Source: Ciceribacter sp. L1K22 (lineage in GTDB: Bacteria > Pseudomonadota > Alphaproteobacteria > Rhizobiales > Rhizobiaceae). From it: DNA of 64,000 nucleotides. The notes beneath the pieces are model-generated. The model was not told the origin of the DNA. It was given only the letters and a program-made list of their open reading frames with translations, and searched no databases. Location: positions 746,177-810,176 of the forward strand of contig NZ_JAGFPK010000001.1 of NCBI RefSeq assembly GCF_017599385.1. Reading direction: 5' to 3'. The stretch's first letter is position 1; each line of letters starts with the position of its first letter. Position numbers and translations under genes: made by a program. Below, in pieces: positions 17,682-26,200 of this stretch.

Positions 17682-18770
17682 ATGCGTATTCTCCTGGTGG
17701 ACGATAACAACACCAACCTGAAACTGATCACGAAGCTGGTGGCCAAGCTCGACGGCTGCGAAGCCTTGCCCTTTTCGAGTCCCGACGCCGTGCTGTCTGC
17801 GCTGCCGGATCTCGATTTCGATGTCGCTATCCTGGATTTCCAGATGCCGGTTTACAACGGGGTAGAGCTCTACACCGAAATCGCCCGCTTCGAAAAATAC
17901 GCGGCGGTCCCGGTCATCTTCATCACAGCTGACACCGATATGACGACGCGCATGGAGGCGCTGAATGCCGGCGCGATCGATTTCCTGACGAAGCCGGTCA
18001 ATCCTGTGGAGTTCCACGCTCGCGTCCACAATATCGTCAGTCTCGCCGATGCGCGCCGCAAGCTCGCAGACCAAGCGGAATGGCTGCGCCGCGAGGTAGA
18101 CAAGGCGGTGGTTCAACTGCGCGAGCGCGAGCAGGAGATCATTCATCGCCTGACGCTTGCCGCCGGTTACAAGGACCCCGAAACCGCCCGCCACACCAAG
18201 CGCGTCGCCGCCTATTCGGAGGCCATTGCGCGCGAACTGGGTCTGTCCGAAGAGCAGTGCCGCGATATTCTTCTCGCCGCGCCCATGCACGACATTGGCC
18301 AGGTCGCCATTCCCGATACGGTCCTGCTCAAGCAGGGTCGGCTGACGGAAGCCGAGTATCGCCAGATGCAGGCCCACACGCAGGCCGGAAGCGATATCCT
18401 CGCCCGCACACATTCTTCGCTTCTGCAACTGGCATCGGAGATTGCCGCCAGCCATCACGAACGCTGGGACGGACAGGGATATCCGAACCGGCTCGCTGGC
18501 GAGGCGATCCCGCTTGTCGGCCGCATCGTCTGCATCGCCGACAATTTCGATGCGCTGACGACCGAGCGTCCTTATAAGTCGGCCTGGACCTACGAGCGCA
18601 CCGTGGAGCACATTCTCGGCCGTGCCGGCACCCAGTTCGACCCGGCTTGCGTCGCAGCGTTCGAACGTGCCCTTCCTGTCATTCGCCACATCATGGAGTT
18701 GGACCGCTGTGAGCGTCTGCTTGAGGCTGCGGAAAAAGCTGGCGACATGGTGAGGGAAAAAATCGCCTGA
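17682..18770 (+). CDS. Response regulator with HD-GYP domain (RpfG-like c-di-GMP phosphodiesterase)
   Basis: Receiver domain (Asp52 in ILDFQMPVYNG, Lys in LTKPVNP) joined by a coiled coil to an HD-GYP domain, 362 residues. Metal and catalytic residues look intact: His in ETARHTKRV, His203-Asp204 in PMHDIGQVAIPD, His258-His259 in SHHERWDGQGYP, then CIADNFDALT. HD-GYP domains hydrolyse cyclic-di-GMP, favouring motility and dispersal. It starts 17 bp after the hybrid kinase and is its likely output, so phosphorylation would set c-di-GMP levels (inference). Confidence 0.93.
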   Translation: MRILLVDDNNTNLKLITKLVAKLDGCEALPFSSPDAVLSALPDLDFDVAILDFQMPVYNGVELYTEIARFEKYAAVPVIFITADTDMTTRMEALNAGAIDFLTKPVNPVEFHARVHNIVSLADARRKLADQAEWLRREVDKAVVQLREREQEIIHRLTLAAGYKDPETARHTKRVAAYSEAIARELGLSEEQCRDILLAAPMHDIGQVAIPDTVLLKQGRLTEAEYRQMQAHTQAGSDILARTHSSLLQLASEIAASHHERWDGQGYPNRLAGEAIPLVGRIVCIADNFDALTTERPYKSAWTYERTVEHILGRAGTQFDPACVAAFERALPVIRHIMELDRCERLLEAAEKAGDMVREKIA

Positions 18771-18844
18771 CAACAGGCAATCTCCTTGTCTTGGCGGCAT
18801 GACGTGGTATCGACGGGCAACCTTGAAACAGCGTGAGGCCCGTC

Positions 18845-19882
18845 ATGAAAACCCTGAGCATCCGCCGTCCCGACGACTGGCATCTGCATCTGCGCGACGG
18901 GGCGATGCTGGAAGGCGTTGTCGGCGATACGAGCCGCCATTTTGGCCGCGCCATCATCATGCCCAACCTTGTTCCGCCTGTTGTCACGACGGCGGATGCT
19001 GCGTCCTATCGCGATCGGATTCTGGCGGCGGTGCCTCCTGGTGATGCCTTCAAGCCGCTAATGACGCTCTATCTGACGGAGCACACCGATCCCGCCGACG
19101 TCGAGGCCGGCCAGCGTTCGGGTCTGATCACCGCCGTCAAGCTTTATCCTGCCGGGGCTACGACTAACTCCCACGGCGGTGTCCGTGACATGGAAAAGGC
19201 CATGCCGGTGCTGGAGCGCATGGCTGACATCGGCCTGCCGCTCTGCGTCCACGGCGAGGTGACGACGCCAGAGGTCGACATCTTCGATCGCGAGGCGGTC
19301 TTCATCGAGACGGTTCTCGATCCGCTGCGTCGCCGTCTGCCAGAGCTCAAGGTGACGATGGAGCACGTCACCACGAAGGAAGGCATCGACTACATCAGGT
19401 CGGCTGAGAAGAACCTCGCGGGGTCGATCACCACCCATCACCTGATCATCAACCGCAATGCGATCCTGGTTGGTGGTATCCGCCCGCATTATTATTGCCT
19501 GCCGGTCGCCAAGCGCGAGCATCATCGTCTCGCTTTGCGCGCCGCCGCGACGTCCGGCGATGCCCGCTTCTTCCTCGGCACCGATTCCGCCCCCCATGTC
19601 GATCCGTTGAAGGAGTGCGGCTGCGGATGCGCCGGCATCTACACCTCGATCAACACGATGAGCTGTCTCGCTCATGTGTTCGAGGAGGAGGATGCTCTGG
19701 AGAAGCTGGAGGCTTTCACCTCGCTCAACGGTCCTGCCTGGTACGGTCTGCCGGCTAACGAGGACAGGATCACCCTGGTGCGGCGGGAAGAACCGGTTTC
19801 CTATCCGGCAAAGATCGAAACCGGCGCCGGCCCCGTCACCGTCTTCGATCCGATGTTCCCGCTGCACTGGGCGGTCGAGTAG
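18845..19882 (+). CDS. pyrC: Dihydroorotase
   Basis: Closes carbamoyl-aspartate to dihydroorotate in pyrimidine synthesis; homodimeric class II (E. coli PyrC) type by length (345 residues). Metal ligands are visible: DWHLHLRDG, the carboxylated Lys in AVKLYPAG, His in CVHGE, HVTT, and catalytic Asp in LGTDSAPH. The ATG at 18845 has GAGG upstream. pyrE follows at 21292, but three small membrane-protein genes lie between, two of them on the other strand, so the genes are not co-transcribed here. Confidence 0.96.
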   Translation: MKTLSIRRPDDWHLHLRDGAMLEGVVGDTSRHFGRAIIMPNLVPPVVTTADAASYRDRILAAVPPGDAFKPLMTLYLTEHTDPADVEAGQRSGLITAVKLYPAGATTNSHGGVRDMEKAMPVLERMADIGLPLCVHGEVTTPEVDIFDREAVFIETVLDPLRRRLPELKVTMEHVTTKEGIDYIRSAEKNLAGSITTHHLIINRNAILVGGIRPHYYCLPVAKREHHRLALRAAATSGDARFFLGTDSAPHVDPLKECGCGCAGIYTSINTMSCLAHVFEEEDALEKLEAFTSLNGPAWYGLPANEDRITLVRREEPVSYPAKIETGAGPVTVFDPMFPLHWAVE

Positions 19883-19988
19883 TCGTCTTCAAGACCATTT
19901 TTGCGCCTATAGATGCCGATCCCGTTGTCCTGCGCAGGCAGCCAGCGTAAATCTCACCTGCGTGGGAGTTTGCAAGGGATCGTAGAAA

Positions 19989-20342
19989 ATGGATTTTCAA
20001 ACCGCAGTCCGCACAGTTCTTTCGAAATATGCCACCTTCAACGGACGCGCATCGCGCCCTGAATTCTGGTGGTTCGTCCTCTTTGTTTTTCTCGTCAACA
20101 TCGTCACGTCGATAGTCGACAGCGTGATCTTCGGGACGCCACTGCTGAATTCCATTGCCGCGCTCGGCTTATTGCTGCCGCAACTCGCCGTCGGCGCCCG
20201 CCGTCTCCACGATACCGATCGCAGCGGCTGGTGGCTTCTGATTGCGTTCATCCCGCTGATCGGCTGGATCGTGTTGATCTACTTCAACGTCCAGCCCAGC
20301 CAGCAGGGTGACAACCGCTTCGGCCCTCAGCAGGCGGCCTGA
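19989..20342 (+). CDS. DUF805 inner-membrane protein
   Basis: 117 residues with the DUF805 pattern: YATFNGRASRPEFWWF at the start, membrane segments near 25-45, 50-68 and 80-100, the loop ARRLHDTDRSGWW, and the end QPSQQGDNRFG. Function unknown. It has its own terminator directly after the stop, so it is a single-gene unit or the end of the pyrC transcript. Confidence 0.92.
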   Translation: MDFQTAVRTVLSKYATFNGRASRPEFWWFVLFVFLVNIVTSIVDSVIFGTPLLNSIAALGLLLPQLAVGARRLHDTDRSGWWLLIAFIPLIGWIVLIYFNVQPSQQGDNRFGPQQAA

Positions 20343-20351
20343 CATTTAAGA

Positions 20352-20383
20352 AATGCCCGGGACCTATGTTCCGGGCATTTTTT
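20352..20383 (+). terminator. Rho-independent terminator after the DUF805 gene
   Basis: Arms AATGCCCGG and CCGGGCATT pair perfectly across a 10-nt loop and run into a T-run, 10 bp past the stop codon. Confidence 0.93.
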
Positions 20384-20399
20384 GTCATACGCGGGCTAC

Positions 20400-20546
20400 T
20401 CAGCTCATGACCTGCGGTAGCAGTCCGGCAAGGCCGATCAGGATCAGGTATATTGCCACAACGTAATTCAGCAGGCGTGGCATGATCAGGATCAGAATGC
20501 CGGCGATCAGGGCGATCAGCGGCTGGATGATGAGATAGTTGTTCAT
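20400..20546 (-). CDS. DUF3096 small membrane protein
   Basis: 48 residues, almost all hydrophobic in two helices (LIIQPLIALIAGILILIMPR, then LLNYVVAIYLILIGLAGLL), the DUF3096 pattern. GGAGA precedes the ATG, and the ATG overlaps the stop of the DUF1269 gene as ATGA, so the two are co-translated. Function unknown. Confidence 0.88.
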   Translation of the reverse strand: MNNYLIIQPLIALIAGILILIMPRLLNYVVAIYLILIGLAGLLPQVMS

Positions 20547-21085
20547 GGGGTCTCCTTTGTAAGTCCGGCGTCGTCGGTCTGGGTTGTGGACGGTATGCCG
20601 CGCGCGCGTTCGAACGCGGCCCGAAGTTCCTGTTCCTTCGATGTGTCGAGATTGGTGCGGATGATCCGGCCGCCGTGCATCGACAGCTTGTCGATCACCT
20701 TGTCGGAGGCTGCACGATCCGCCAGAACGAAGAGCGCCGCCTGGCCGGGTTGAAGAACGCCGGCCACGTCCTTCATGAAGTTGTCGTTGATGCCGTAGTC
20801 GGTCAGCGCGCCTGCAAGCGCGCCGGCGCCCGCGCCGGCCGCCACGCCAATCAGCGGATTGAAGAACAGGATGCCCGCAAGCAACCCCCAGAAGGCGCCG
20901 CCAGATGCTCCGATGCTCCACATCGACACCATCTGGTGCAGCTTGATCTCTCCGCTGTCGTTCGCTTCCGCGACGACCGCATCCTTGATTTCGACGAGAT
21001 ATTCCTTCGAAAGCTGATAGAGCGTGTTGCGCGCCCCTTCTGCCGTCTGGCTGTCTGGATAGCCGATGACGATGAGTTCAGACAT
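20543..21085 (-). CDS. DUF1269 membrane-associated protein
   Basis: 180 residues starting SELIVIGYPD. The middle holds a glycine/alanine-rich hydrophobic hairpin (GGAFWGLLAGILFFNP, VAAGAGAGALAGALTDYG), and the C-terminal half reads as a small alpha/beta domain (FVLADRAASDKVIDKL). This is the DUF1269 layout; members are often called general-stress membrane proteins, without proven function. The ATG at 21085 has GAGGAG 8 bp upstream. It is the first gene of a two-gene operon with the DUF3096 gene. Confidence 0.88.
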   Translation of the reverse strand: MSELIVIGYPDSQTAEGARNTLYQLSKEYLVEIKDAVVAEANDSGEIKLHQMVSMWSIGASGGAFWGLLAGILFFNPLIGVAAGAGAGALAGALTDYGINDNFMKDVAGVLQPGQAALFVLADRAASDKVIDKLSMHGGRIIRTNLDTSKEQELRAAFERARGIPSTTQTDDAGLTKETP

Positions 21086-21291
21086 GGAAGTCACTCCTCT
21101 TGCCCTGACGGGCTGGTGGTTGGCTCATTAACAAATCTGATGTGGGGAAGGTTCCGGCCGGCCGTTAGAGGCGCGCGGATTAATTCTGGGTCATCTAACG
21201 GTTCGCTATCGCCGCCTGGGCGGTGCATCGTCTGGTCAGTCGGGCCTGTTGCTGCTATGGCGCTCTTGGCAACCAGCGACAGGAGCGAGCG

Positions 21292-21987
21292 ATGATCCAG
21301 ACCACTTTCCCCGAACCCGCCGTGATGGCCGAGCTCGTCGCGAAAATGCTCTGGGAGATCAAGGCGGTCCATTTCTCTGCCGACAAGCCTTATAAGCTCT
21401 CCTCGGGCATGATGAGCCCGGTCTACATCGACTGCCGCAAGCTCATTTCCTATCCGCGCGTCCGTTCCGCCGTTATGGATTTCGCCGCCGCGACAATCAT
21501 GCGCAATGCCGGCTTCGAGCAGTTCGACGCGGTCGCCGGCGGCGAGACCGCGGGTATTCCGTTCGCGGCTTTCCTGTCGGAGCGTCTCGGCCTGCCGATG
21601 ATCTATGTCCGCAAGCAGCCCAAGGGCCATGGCCGCAACGCCCAGATCGAGGGCCATATGCCGGAAGGGGCCCGCGTCCTCGTTATCGAGGATCTGACCA
21701 CGGCCGGCGGCAGCATGTTCAAGTTCATCGAGGCCATCCGCGCCGCCGGCGGCGTCGTCGACCACGGTATGGCGCTGTTCTTCTATGGCATCTTCCCGGA
21801 GGCGCATGCCCGTTTCGACAATGGCAAGGTGAAGCTCCACTACATCGCGACCTGGCGCAACGTGCTCGCCGTGGCGCGCGATCAGAAACTCTTCGACGAG
21901 AAAACCCTTGCCGACGTCGAGGCATTCCTCGACGCTCCGCTCGAATGGTCCGGCCGCAACGGCGGCGTAAGTGAGCTTTCGCTCTAG
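21292..21987 (+). CDS. pyrE: Orotate phosphoribosyltransferase
   Basis: Joins orotate and PRPP to give OMP. The PRPP-binding loop [13 protein letters not shown] and the catalytic-loop basic residues [12 protein letters not shown] are clear. 231 residues, the usual length for the alphaproteobacterial form. The ATG at 21292 is preceded by AGGAG; the track of open codons back to 21223 is not needed. The 206 bp before it, to the divergent DUF1269 gene, should hold promoters for both directions. Confidence 0.95.
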   Translation: MIQTTFPEPAVMAELVAKMLWEIKAVHFSADKPYKLSSGMMSPVYIDCRKLISYPRVRSAVMDFAAATIMRNAGFEQFDAVAGGETAGIPFAAFLSERLGLPMIYVRKQPKGHGRNAQIEGHMPEGARVLVIEDLTTAGGSMFKFIEAIRAAGGVVDHGMALFFYGIFPEAHARFDNGKVKLHYIATWRNVLAVARDQKLFDEKTLADVEAFLDAPLEWSGRNGGVSELSL

Positions 21988-22046
21988 TAAGTTGGCAAAA
22001 GCTCAGTTATCGATTTTGGTACAAGAGTTAGCATCGGGAGGACATC

Positions 22047-22973
22047 ATGATTGTATGTTGCGGCGAAGCGCTGATCGACATGTTGCCGCGTGAAACGACG
22101 CTGGGCGAAAAAGCTTTCGCTCCCTACGCCGGCGGTGCGATCTTCAACACGGCGATCGCGCTCGGCCGACTCGGCATCGAGACCGGCTTCTTCACCGGCC
22201 TCTCCGAGGATATGCTGGGCGACATCCTGCGCGAGACGCTGAAATCGTCAGGCGTCGACTTCAGCTACTGCGCCACCCTGTCGCGCCCCTGCACGATCGC
22301 GCTCGTCAAGCTCACCAACGGTCAGGCGACTTATGCCTTCTACGACGAGAACACCGCCGGCCGCATGATCACCGAGGCCGATCTTCCGACCTTCGATGAC
22401 AGATGCGAAGCCCTGCATTTCGGCGCGATCAGCCTCATCCCGGAACCCTGCGGCTCCACCTACGAGGCTTTGATGACCCGCGAGCACAAGGCGCGCGTCA
22501 TTTCGCTCGACCCGAACATCCGCCCGGGCTTCATCAAGGACAAGGCGGCCCACCAGGCCCGCATCGCCCGCATGGCCGATATGTCCGACATCCTCAAATT
22601 CTCCGATGAAGACCTCGACTGGTTCGAACTGACAGGCAAGCAGGACGAGCGCGCCGCCCATTGGGTGACGCGCGGCGCCAAGCTCGTGGTCCTGACCAAG
22701 GGTGCTGAAGGGGCCACCGCCTACACCGCGAACTTCAAGGTCTCTGTCCCCTCTGAAAAGGTCGAGGTCGTCGATACGGTCGGCGCCGGTGACACCTTCG
22801 ACGCCGGCATCCTGGCTTCCCTCAAGCGTCAGGGCCTGCTGACCAAGGACAAGGTTGCCACGCTCTCGGAAGACGCCGTGCGCGAGGCGCTGATAGTCGG
22901 TGCGAAGGCAGCGGCCGTGACAGTCTCGCGAGCCGGGGCAAATCCCCCGACGGCGGCGGAGATTGGTTTCTGA
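22047..22973 (+). CDS. PfkB-family carbohydrate kinase, probably fructokinase
   Basis: 308 residues with the ribokinase/PfkB fold. The N-terminal GGAIFNTAIALGRLG substrate region and the C-terminal signature DTVGAGDTFDAG, with the catalytic Asp, are present. It starts 59 bp after pyrE, with GGGAGG before the ATG. Resemblance to bacterial fructokinases (CCGEALIDMLPRE at the start) favours fructose; other ketoses or nucleosides cannot be excluded. pgi lies nearby, which suits sugar-phosphate entry. Confidence 0.87.
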   Translation: MIVCCGEALIDMLPRETTLGEKAFAPYAGGAIFNTAIALGRLGIETGFFTGLSEDMLGDILRETLKSSGVDFSYCATLSRPCTIALVKLTNGQATYAFYDENTAGRMITEADLPTFDDRCEALHFGAISLIPEPCGSTYEALMTREHKARVISLDPNIRPGFIKDKAAHQARIARMADMSDILKFSDEDLDWFELTGKQDERAAHWVTRGAKLVVLTKGAEGATAYTANFKVSVPSEKVEVVDTVGAGDTFDAGILASLKRQGLLTKDKVATLSEDAVREALIVGAKAAAVTVSRAGANPPTAAEIGF

Positions 22974-22988
22974 GGGAGCAGGCGTGGC

Positions 22989-23204
22989 TCAGACCGCCCC
23001 ATCCTCGCGAAATTCGAGGATGTCCCCCGGCTGACAGTCGAGCACGCGGCAGATGTTCTCCAGCGTGTCGAAGCGCACGCCCTTGACCTTGCCCGACTTC
23101 AGCAGGGAAATGTTCTGCTCGGTAATTCCAACCCGCTCGGCCAGTTCCCTCGATCGCATTTTTCTCTTGGCCAGCATCACGTCCAGGTTCACGACGATCG
23201 GCAT
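22989..23204 (-). CDS. XRE-family helix-turn-helix regulator (YozG-like)
   Basis: 71 residues, essentially one helix-turn-helix: VNLDVMLAKRKMRSRELAER, then GITEQNISLLKSGKVKGVRF and LENICRVLDCQPGDILEF. This matches the short regulators that accompany DUF2975 membrane proteins. It begins 3 bp after the DUF2975 stop, so the pair forms one operon. A duplicated near-palindrome in the operon's promoter is its likely binding site. Confidence 0.92.
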   Translation of the reverse strand: MPIVVNLDVMLAKRKMRSRELAERVGITEQNISLLKSGKVKGVRFDTLENICRVLDCQPGDILEFREDGAV

Positions 23205-23207
23205 CCG

Positions 23208-23762
23208 TCAGACGAAGCTCCGATAGTCGGCCTCGAGGTCTGCCCCCACCGCCATGATATGGCCGAGCAGGACCAGCATCCCTGCGAGCAGCAGGAGGAA
23301 GAGTTCCGTGGTCCCAAATGCCAATGTCAGCATCTTCTGCCCCGGCGGATTGGCGTAGGTAACCGCCAGGATCGCGGCCGTCCGCGATACGACGGACGAT
23401 AAAGCGCCCGCAAAGGCGAATATCCCTGCCCGACGTAAGAGCACACCACACCGCGCGGAAAACACCTCGCCATGTGCGTAGCGATCGAAGAGTGACCAAA
23501 CGGCGAGCAAACCTCCGGAGGCGATGACCGTATTGATACAGGCGATGAGGATGAGCACGCCAATGGCGACGGGCGTGAAGGTCATCGGCAAGGAAGCACC
23601 GGACAGGTAGCGTCCGATGTCCGTCGTGAAGTTCTGCAAATCAAACGAAAGCCTCCAGGCACAGTAGGCAAGGGTGGCACCGCCGGTGAGCGCGATGGCC
23701 ATCACCAGTAGTTTCAAGACTTCGCTCAGGCGGCGGATTTTCTGAAAGGCGTCACCAGTCAT
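23208..23762 (-). CDS. DUF2975 membrane protein
   Basis: 184 residues with four hydrophobic segments (about 17-38, 60-85, 110-135 and 150-172). The loop between segments 2 and 3 reads WSLFDRYAHGEVFSARC, typical of DUF2975 (a GEVFS-type motif). Function is unknown; the family is routinely paired with a small XRE regulator, as here, and may sense a membrane state (inference). First gene of the operon. Confidence 0.88.
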   Translation of the reverse strand: MTGDAFQKIRRLSEVLKLLVMAIALTGGATLAYCAWRLSFDLQNFTTDIGRYLSGASLPMTFTPVAIGVLILIACINTVIASGGLLAVWSLFDRYAHGEVFSARCGVLLRRAGIFAFAGALSSVVSRTAAILAVTYANPPGQKMLTLAFGTTELFLLLLAGMLVLLGHIMAVGADLEADYRSFV

Positions 23763-23794
23763 GATAATTTCCCGTTGCTTTTCGTATAAAAATT

Positions 23795-23828
23795 ATCGTA
23801 AAACAATAAATCAATATCGTCAAACAAT
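23795..23828. promoter_or_regulatory. Duplicated 13-bp operator before the DUF2975-XRE operon
   Basis: ATCGTAAAACAAT (23795-23807) and ATCGTCAAACAAT (23816-23828) differ at one base and start 21 bp apart, two helical turns. Each is itself nearly palindromic (ATCGT against ATTGT on the other strand). They lie 33-66 bp upstream of the DUF2975 start, where a promoter is expected, and also just before the divergent lipoprotein gene. Confidence 0.65.
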
Positions 23829-23842
23829 ATGTGAGCAACGGG

Positions 23843-24439
23843 ATGTCCTCTTCACCTCAGCCTGCCGTCGCTGCGTTCGTCTTGGTGTTGTCACTCCTCT
23901 CCTCGTGCACAACGGTCGATCCGCAATCGGCCGCGAAACTTGCCGCGATCTCACCGCTTGATGCCGATCCTGGTCGGTTGCGTGTCGCGATAAAGCTTCC
24001 TGCCCCTCTCGAACTCGGCAACGGCAACGCGCTTCTGACGATGGGCTGGTCGCCGGGCGGCGGAGTTCCGATCCGTCATACATACAGATTGAATGTAACG
24101 GAAACTCCGAATGCCATCGCCGGACTGGAGGTCCTCCCGGGGCCGGGCGAAAAACTGGTCGTCCTGTCGCTCTCCGCTCGCGATGTCGTCGGCCTGCGCG
24201 CCTTTCAGGCGAAGATCCGGGCGGAGAAGCAGGAGGGCAGCCACGGCAAGGGCAGCCTCAGCGTCCGAATTTCTGGTGGCTGTTGGAAGGGCGACTTTCC
24301 GGCCACCACCAGCAGATTGCCGTTCGAGATATGGTTGCGGACATCTCCGCACGAAAACTATCTGCCGCTGGTCCAGAAGGCGAACCTCATGGACGTCTTG
24401 GGCCCCGCCGGAATGACGACCATCCAGAGCTGTTCTTGA
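23843..24439 (+). CDS. Putative lipoprotein of unknown function
   Basis: 198 residues. A short hydrophobic stretch ends in the lipobox LLSSC, so the mature N-terminal Cys should be lipidated. The remainder has no recognised domain; it reads as beta-rich (LRVAIKLPAPLELGNGNALL, EKLVVLSLSARDVVGLRAFQ) and ends with LMDVLGPAGMTTIQSC. GTG 23831 is an alternative start; I prefer ATG 23843, which makes a normal signal peptide. It is divergent from the DUF2975-XRE operon and could share its operator. It converges on pgi with a 10-bp gap. Confidence 0.78.
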   Translation: MSSSPQPAVAAFVLVLSLLSSCTTVDPQSAAKLAAISPLDADPGRLRVAIKLPAPLELGNGNALLTMGWSPGGGVPIRHTYRLNVTETPNAIAGLEVLPGPGEKLVVLSLSARDVVGLRAFQAKIRAEKQEGSHGKGSLSVRISGGCWKGDFPATTSRLPFEIWLRTSPHENYLPLVQKANLMDVLGPAGMTTIQSCS

Positions 24440-24449
24440 GGCGCTCGGG

Positions 24450-26072
24450 TCACCCCCGCGCCTTGAGCAGCGCCTTCACCAGTCCCACCGTCGAGCTGTC
24501 GTGCCCCTCGGCGCTGTCCTTGCCCTGCACCACCGGCAACAGCCCCGTCGCCAGTTCCTTGCCGAGCTCCACGCCCCACTGGTCGAACGAGTTGATGTCG
24601 AACAGCGCCCCTTCGACGAACACGCGGTGCTCGTAGAGCGCGATCAGGCGTCCGAGCGCGAACGGCGTCAAGCGGTCGTAGACGAAGGTGATCGACGGGC
24701 GGTTGCCGGCGAAAACACGGTGCGGCGCGATCCGCTCGACCGCGGCCTCGTCCATCTTGCCCTTGAGCTGCGCCCGAGCTTCATCGAGGCTGCGTCCCTT
24801 CATCAGCGCTTCCGACTGCGCCAGGCAATTCGCCATCAGCAATTCGTGCTGGTGGCGGAGGTCCGGCTCGAAGCCGTTGGCGGCGATCATGAATTCCGCC
24901 GGAATGATGTCCGTGCCCTGGTGGATCAGCTGGTAGAAGGCGTGCTGGCCATTGGTCCCTGGCTCGCCCCAGACAACGGGGCCCGTTGGCCCGGCGACCG
25001 CCTTGCTGCCGATGGTGACACTCTTGCCGTTCGATTCCATGTCGAGCTGCTGCAGATAGGCCGGAAAGCGCGACAGCCGCTGGTCGTAGGGCAGGATGGC
25101 GCGGGTCGGATAGCCGAGCACGACGCGGTGATAGTAACCGATCAGGCCGAGCAGCATGGGCAGGTTCGAGGCCGTCGGCGCCTCGCGGAAATGCCGGTCC
25201 ATCGCATGAGCGCCGTCGAGAAAAGCGCCAAAATTGTCGGGTCCCATCGCGATCATCAGCGGGAGGCCGATCGCCGACCAGATGGAATAGCGTCCGCCAA
25301 CCCAGTCCCAGAACCCGAACACGCGGGATCCGTCGATCCCGAAGGCCGCAACCTTGTCGAGTGCGGTGGAAACAGCCGCGAAATGATGTCCGACAGCTGA
25401 CTCTCCCAGAGCATGGGCGATGAATTTTCGCGCCGTCTGCGCGTTGGTCATCGTCTCGATCGTCGTGAAGGTCTTCGAGGCGACAATGAACAAAGTCGTT
25501 TCGGCATTCAGAAGCTTCAGCGTATCTGCGATATGCGCCCCGTCGACGTTCGAGACGAAATGCAGGCGTGGCCCGTTGTGGAACGGCGCAAGGGCGAGCG
25601 TCGCCATCGCCGGCCCGAGATCCGAGCCGCCGATTCCGATATTGACGACATCGGTAATCGCCTTGCCGGTCGCGCCCTTGATCGTGCCGTCGCGGATACC
25701 GTCCGCGAACGCGCCCATGGCCGCCAGCACGCCGTTGACGTCGGGCATCACATCCTTGCCGTCCACCATCACAGGCGTGTTCGCCCGGTTGCGCAGCGCC
25801 GTATGCAGCACGGCGCGGCCTTCGGTGAAGTTGATCGGCTCGCCGGCAAACATCGCGTCGCGCTTCTTGGCGACACCCGCGGCATCGGCAAGCTGGCCGA
25901 GCAGATCGATGATCTCGCCATTCACCGCGCACTTGGAATAATCCATCAGCAGGTCATCGAGCCGCGCGCTGAACGTCGAAAACCGAGACCCGTCGGCCTT
26001 GAAGGCGGCGCGCAGGTCGGTGGCCTTGGTGGCGGCCACGGTGTCTTTGAGTTTGGCGATGATGGATTGCAT
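24450..26072 (-). CDS. pgi: Glucose-6-phosphate isomerase
   Basis: Interconverts glucose-6-P and fructose-6-P. At 540 residues it has the long bacterial/eukaryotic PGI length. The SIS domains show [10 protein letters not shown], the phosphate loop [34 protein letters not shown], the catalytic-Glu region [20 protein letters not shown] and the signature [15 protein letters not shown]. The ATG at 26072 has GGAGGAAG upstream. Rhizobia use mostly Entner-Doudoroff, so PGI chiefly serves gluconeogenesis and polysaccharide precursors (established for the group). Confidence 0.97.
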   Translation of the reverse strand: MQSIIAKLKDTVAATKATDLRAAFKADGSRFSTFSARLDDLLMDYSKCAVNGEIIDLLGQLADAAGVAKKRDAMFAGEPINFTEGRAVLHTALRNRANTPVMVDGKDVMPDVNGVLAAMGAFADGIRDGTIKGATGKAITDVVNIGIGGSDLGPAMATLALAPFHNGPRLHFVSNVDGAHIADTLKLLNAETTLFIVASKTFTTIETMTNAQTARKFIAHALGESAVGHHFAAVSTALDKVAAFGIDGSRVFGFWDWVGGRYSIWSAIGLPLMIAMGPDNFGAFLDGAHAMDRHFREAPTASNLPMLLGLIGYYHRVVLGYPTRAILPYDQRLSRFPAYLQQLDMESNGKSVTIGSKAVAGPTGPVVWGEPGTNGQHAFYQLIHQGTDIIPAEFMIAANGFEPDLRHQHELLMANCLAQSEALMKGRSLDEARAQLKGKMDEAAVERIAPHRVFAGNRPSITFVYDRLTPFALGRLIALYEHRVFVEGALFDINSFDQWGVELGKELATGLLPVVQGKDSAEGHDSSTVGLVKALLKARG

Positions 26073-26146
26073 GGAGCGCTTCCTCCGGCTGGCATGGAGG
26101 CGCAAACTAGTCCTGTTGAGTGACGTAAATCAAGTTCACCCGAGGC

Positions 26147-26175
26147 TAAAAAGCGAACGGCGCCCGAAGGCGCCG
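26147..26175 (-). terminator. Possible intrinsic terminator after fadD
   Basis: On the minus strand GGCGCC-TTCG-GGCGCC forms a tight tetraloop hairpin starting 26 bp past the fadD stop, with five T about 6 bases beyond the stem. The offset T-run makes it weaker than a classical terminator. Confidence 0.55.
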
Positions 26176-26200
26176 CCACGTCGAACCCCGCGGCCAAATC

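Noticed and set aside
20400-20921. Long 173-codon version of the DUF3096 gene
   Set aside because: Only the last 48 codons form a sensible protein; the upstream part is an out-of-frame reading of the DUF1269 gene.
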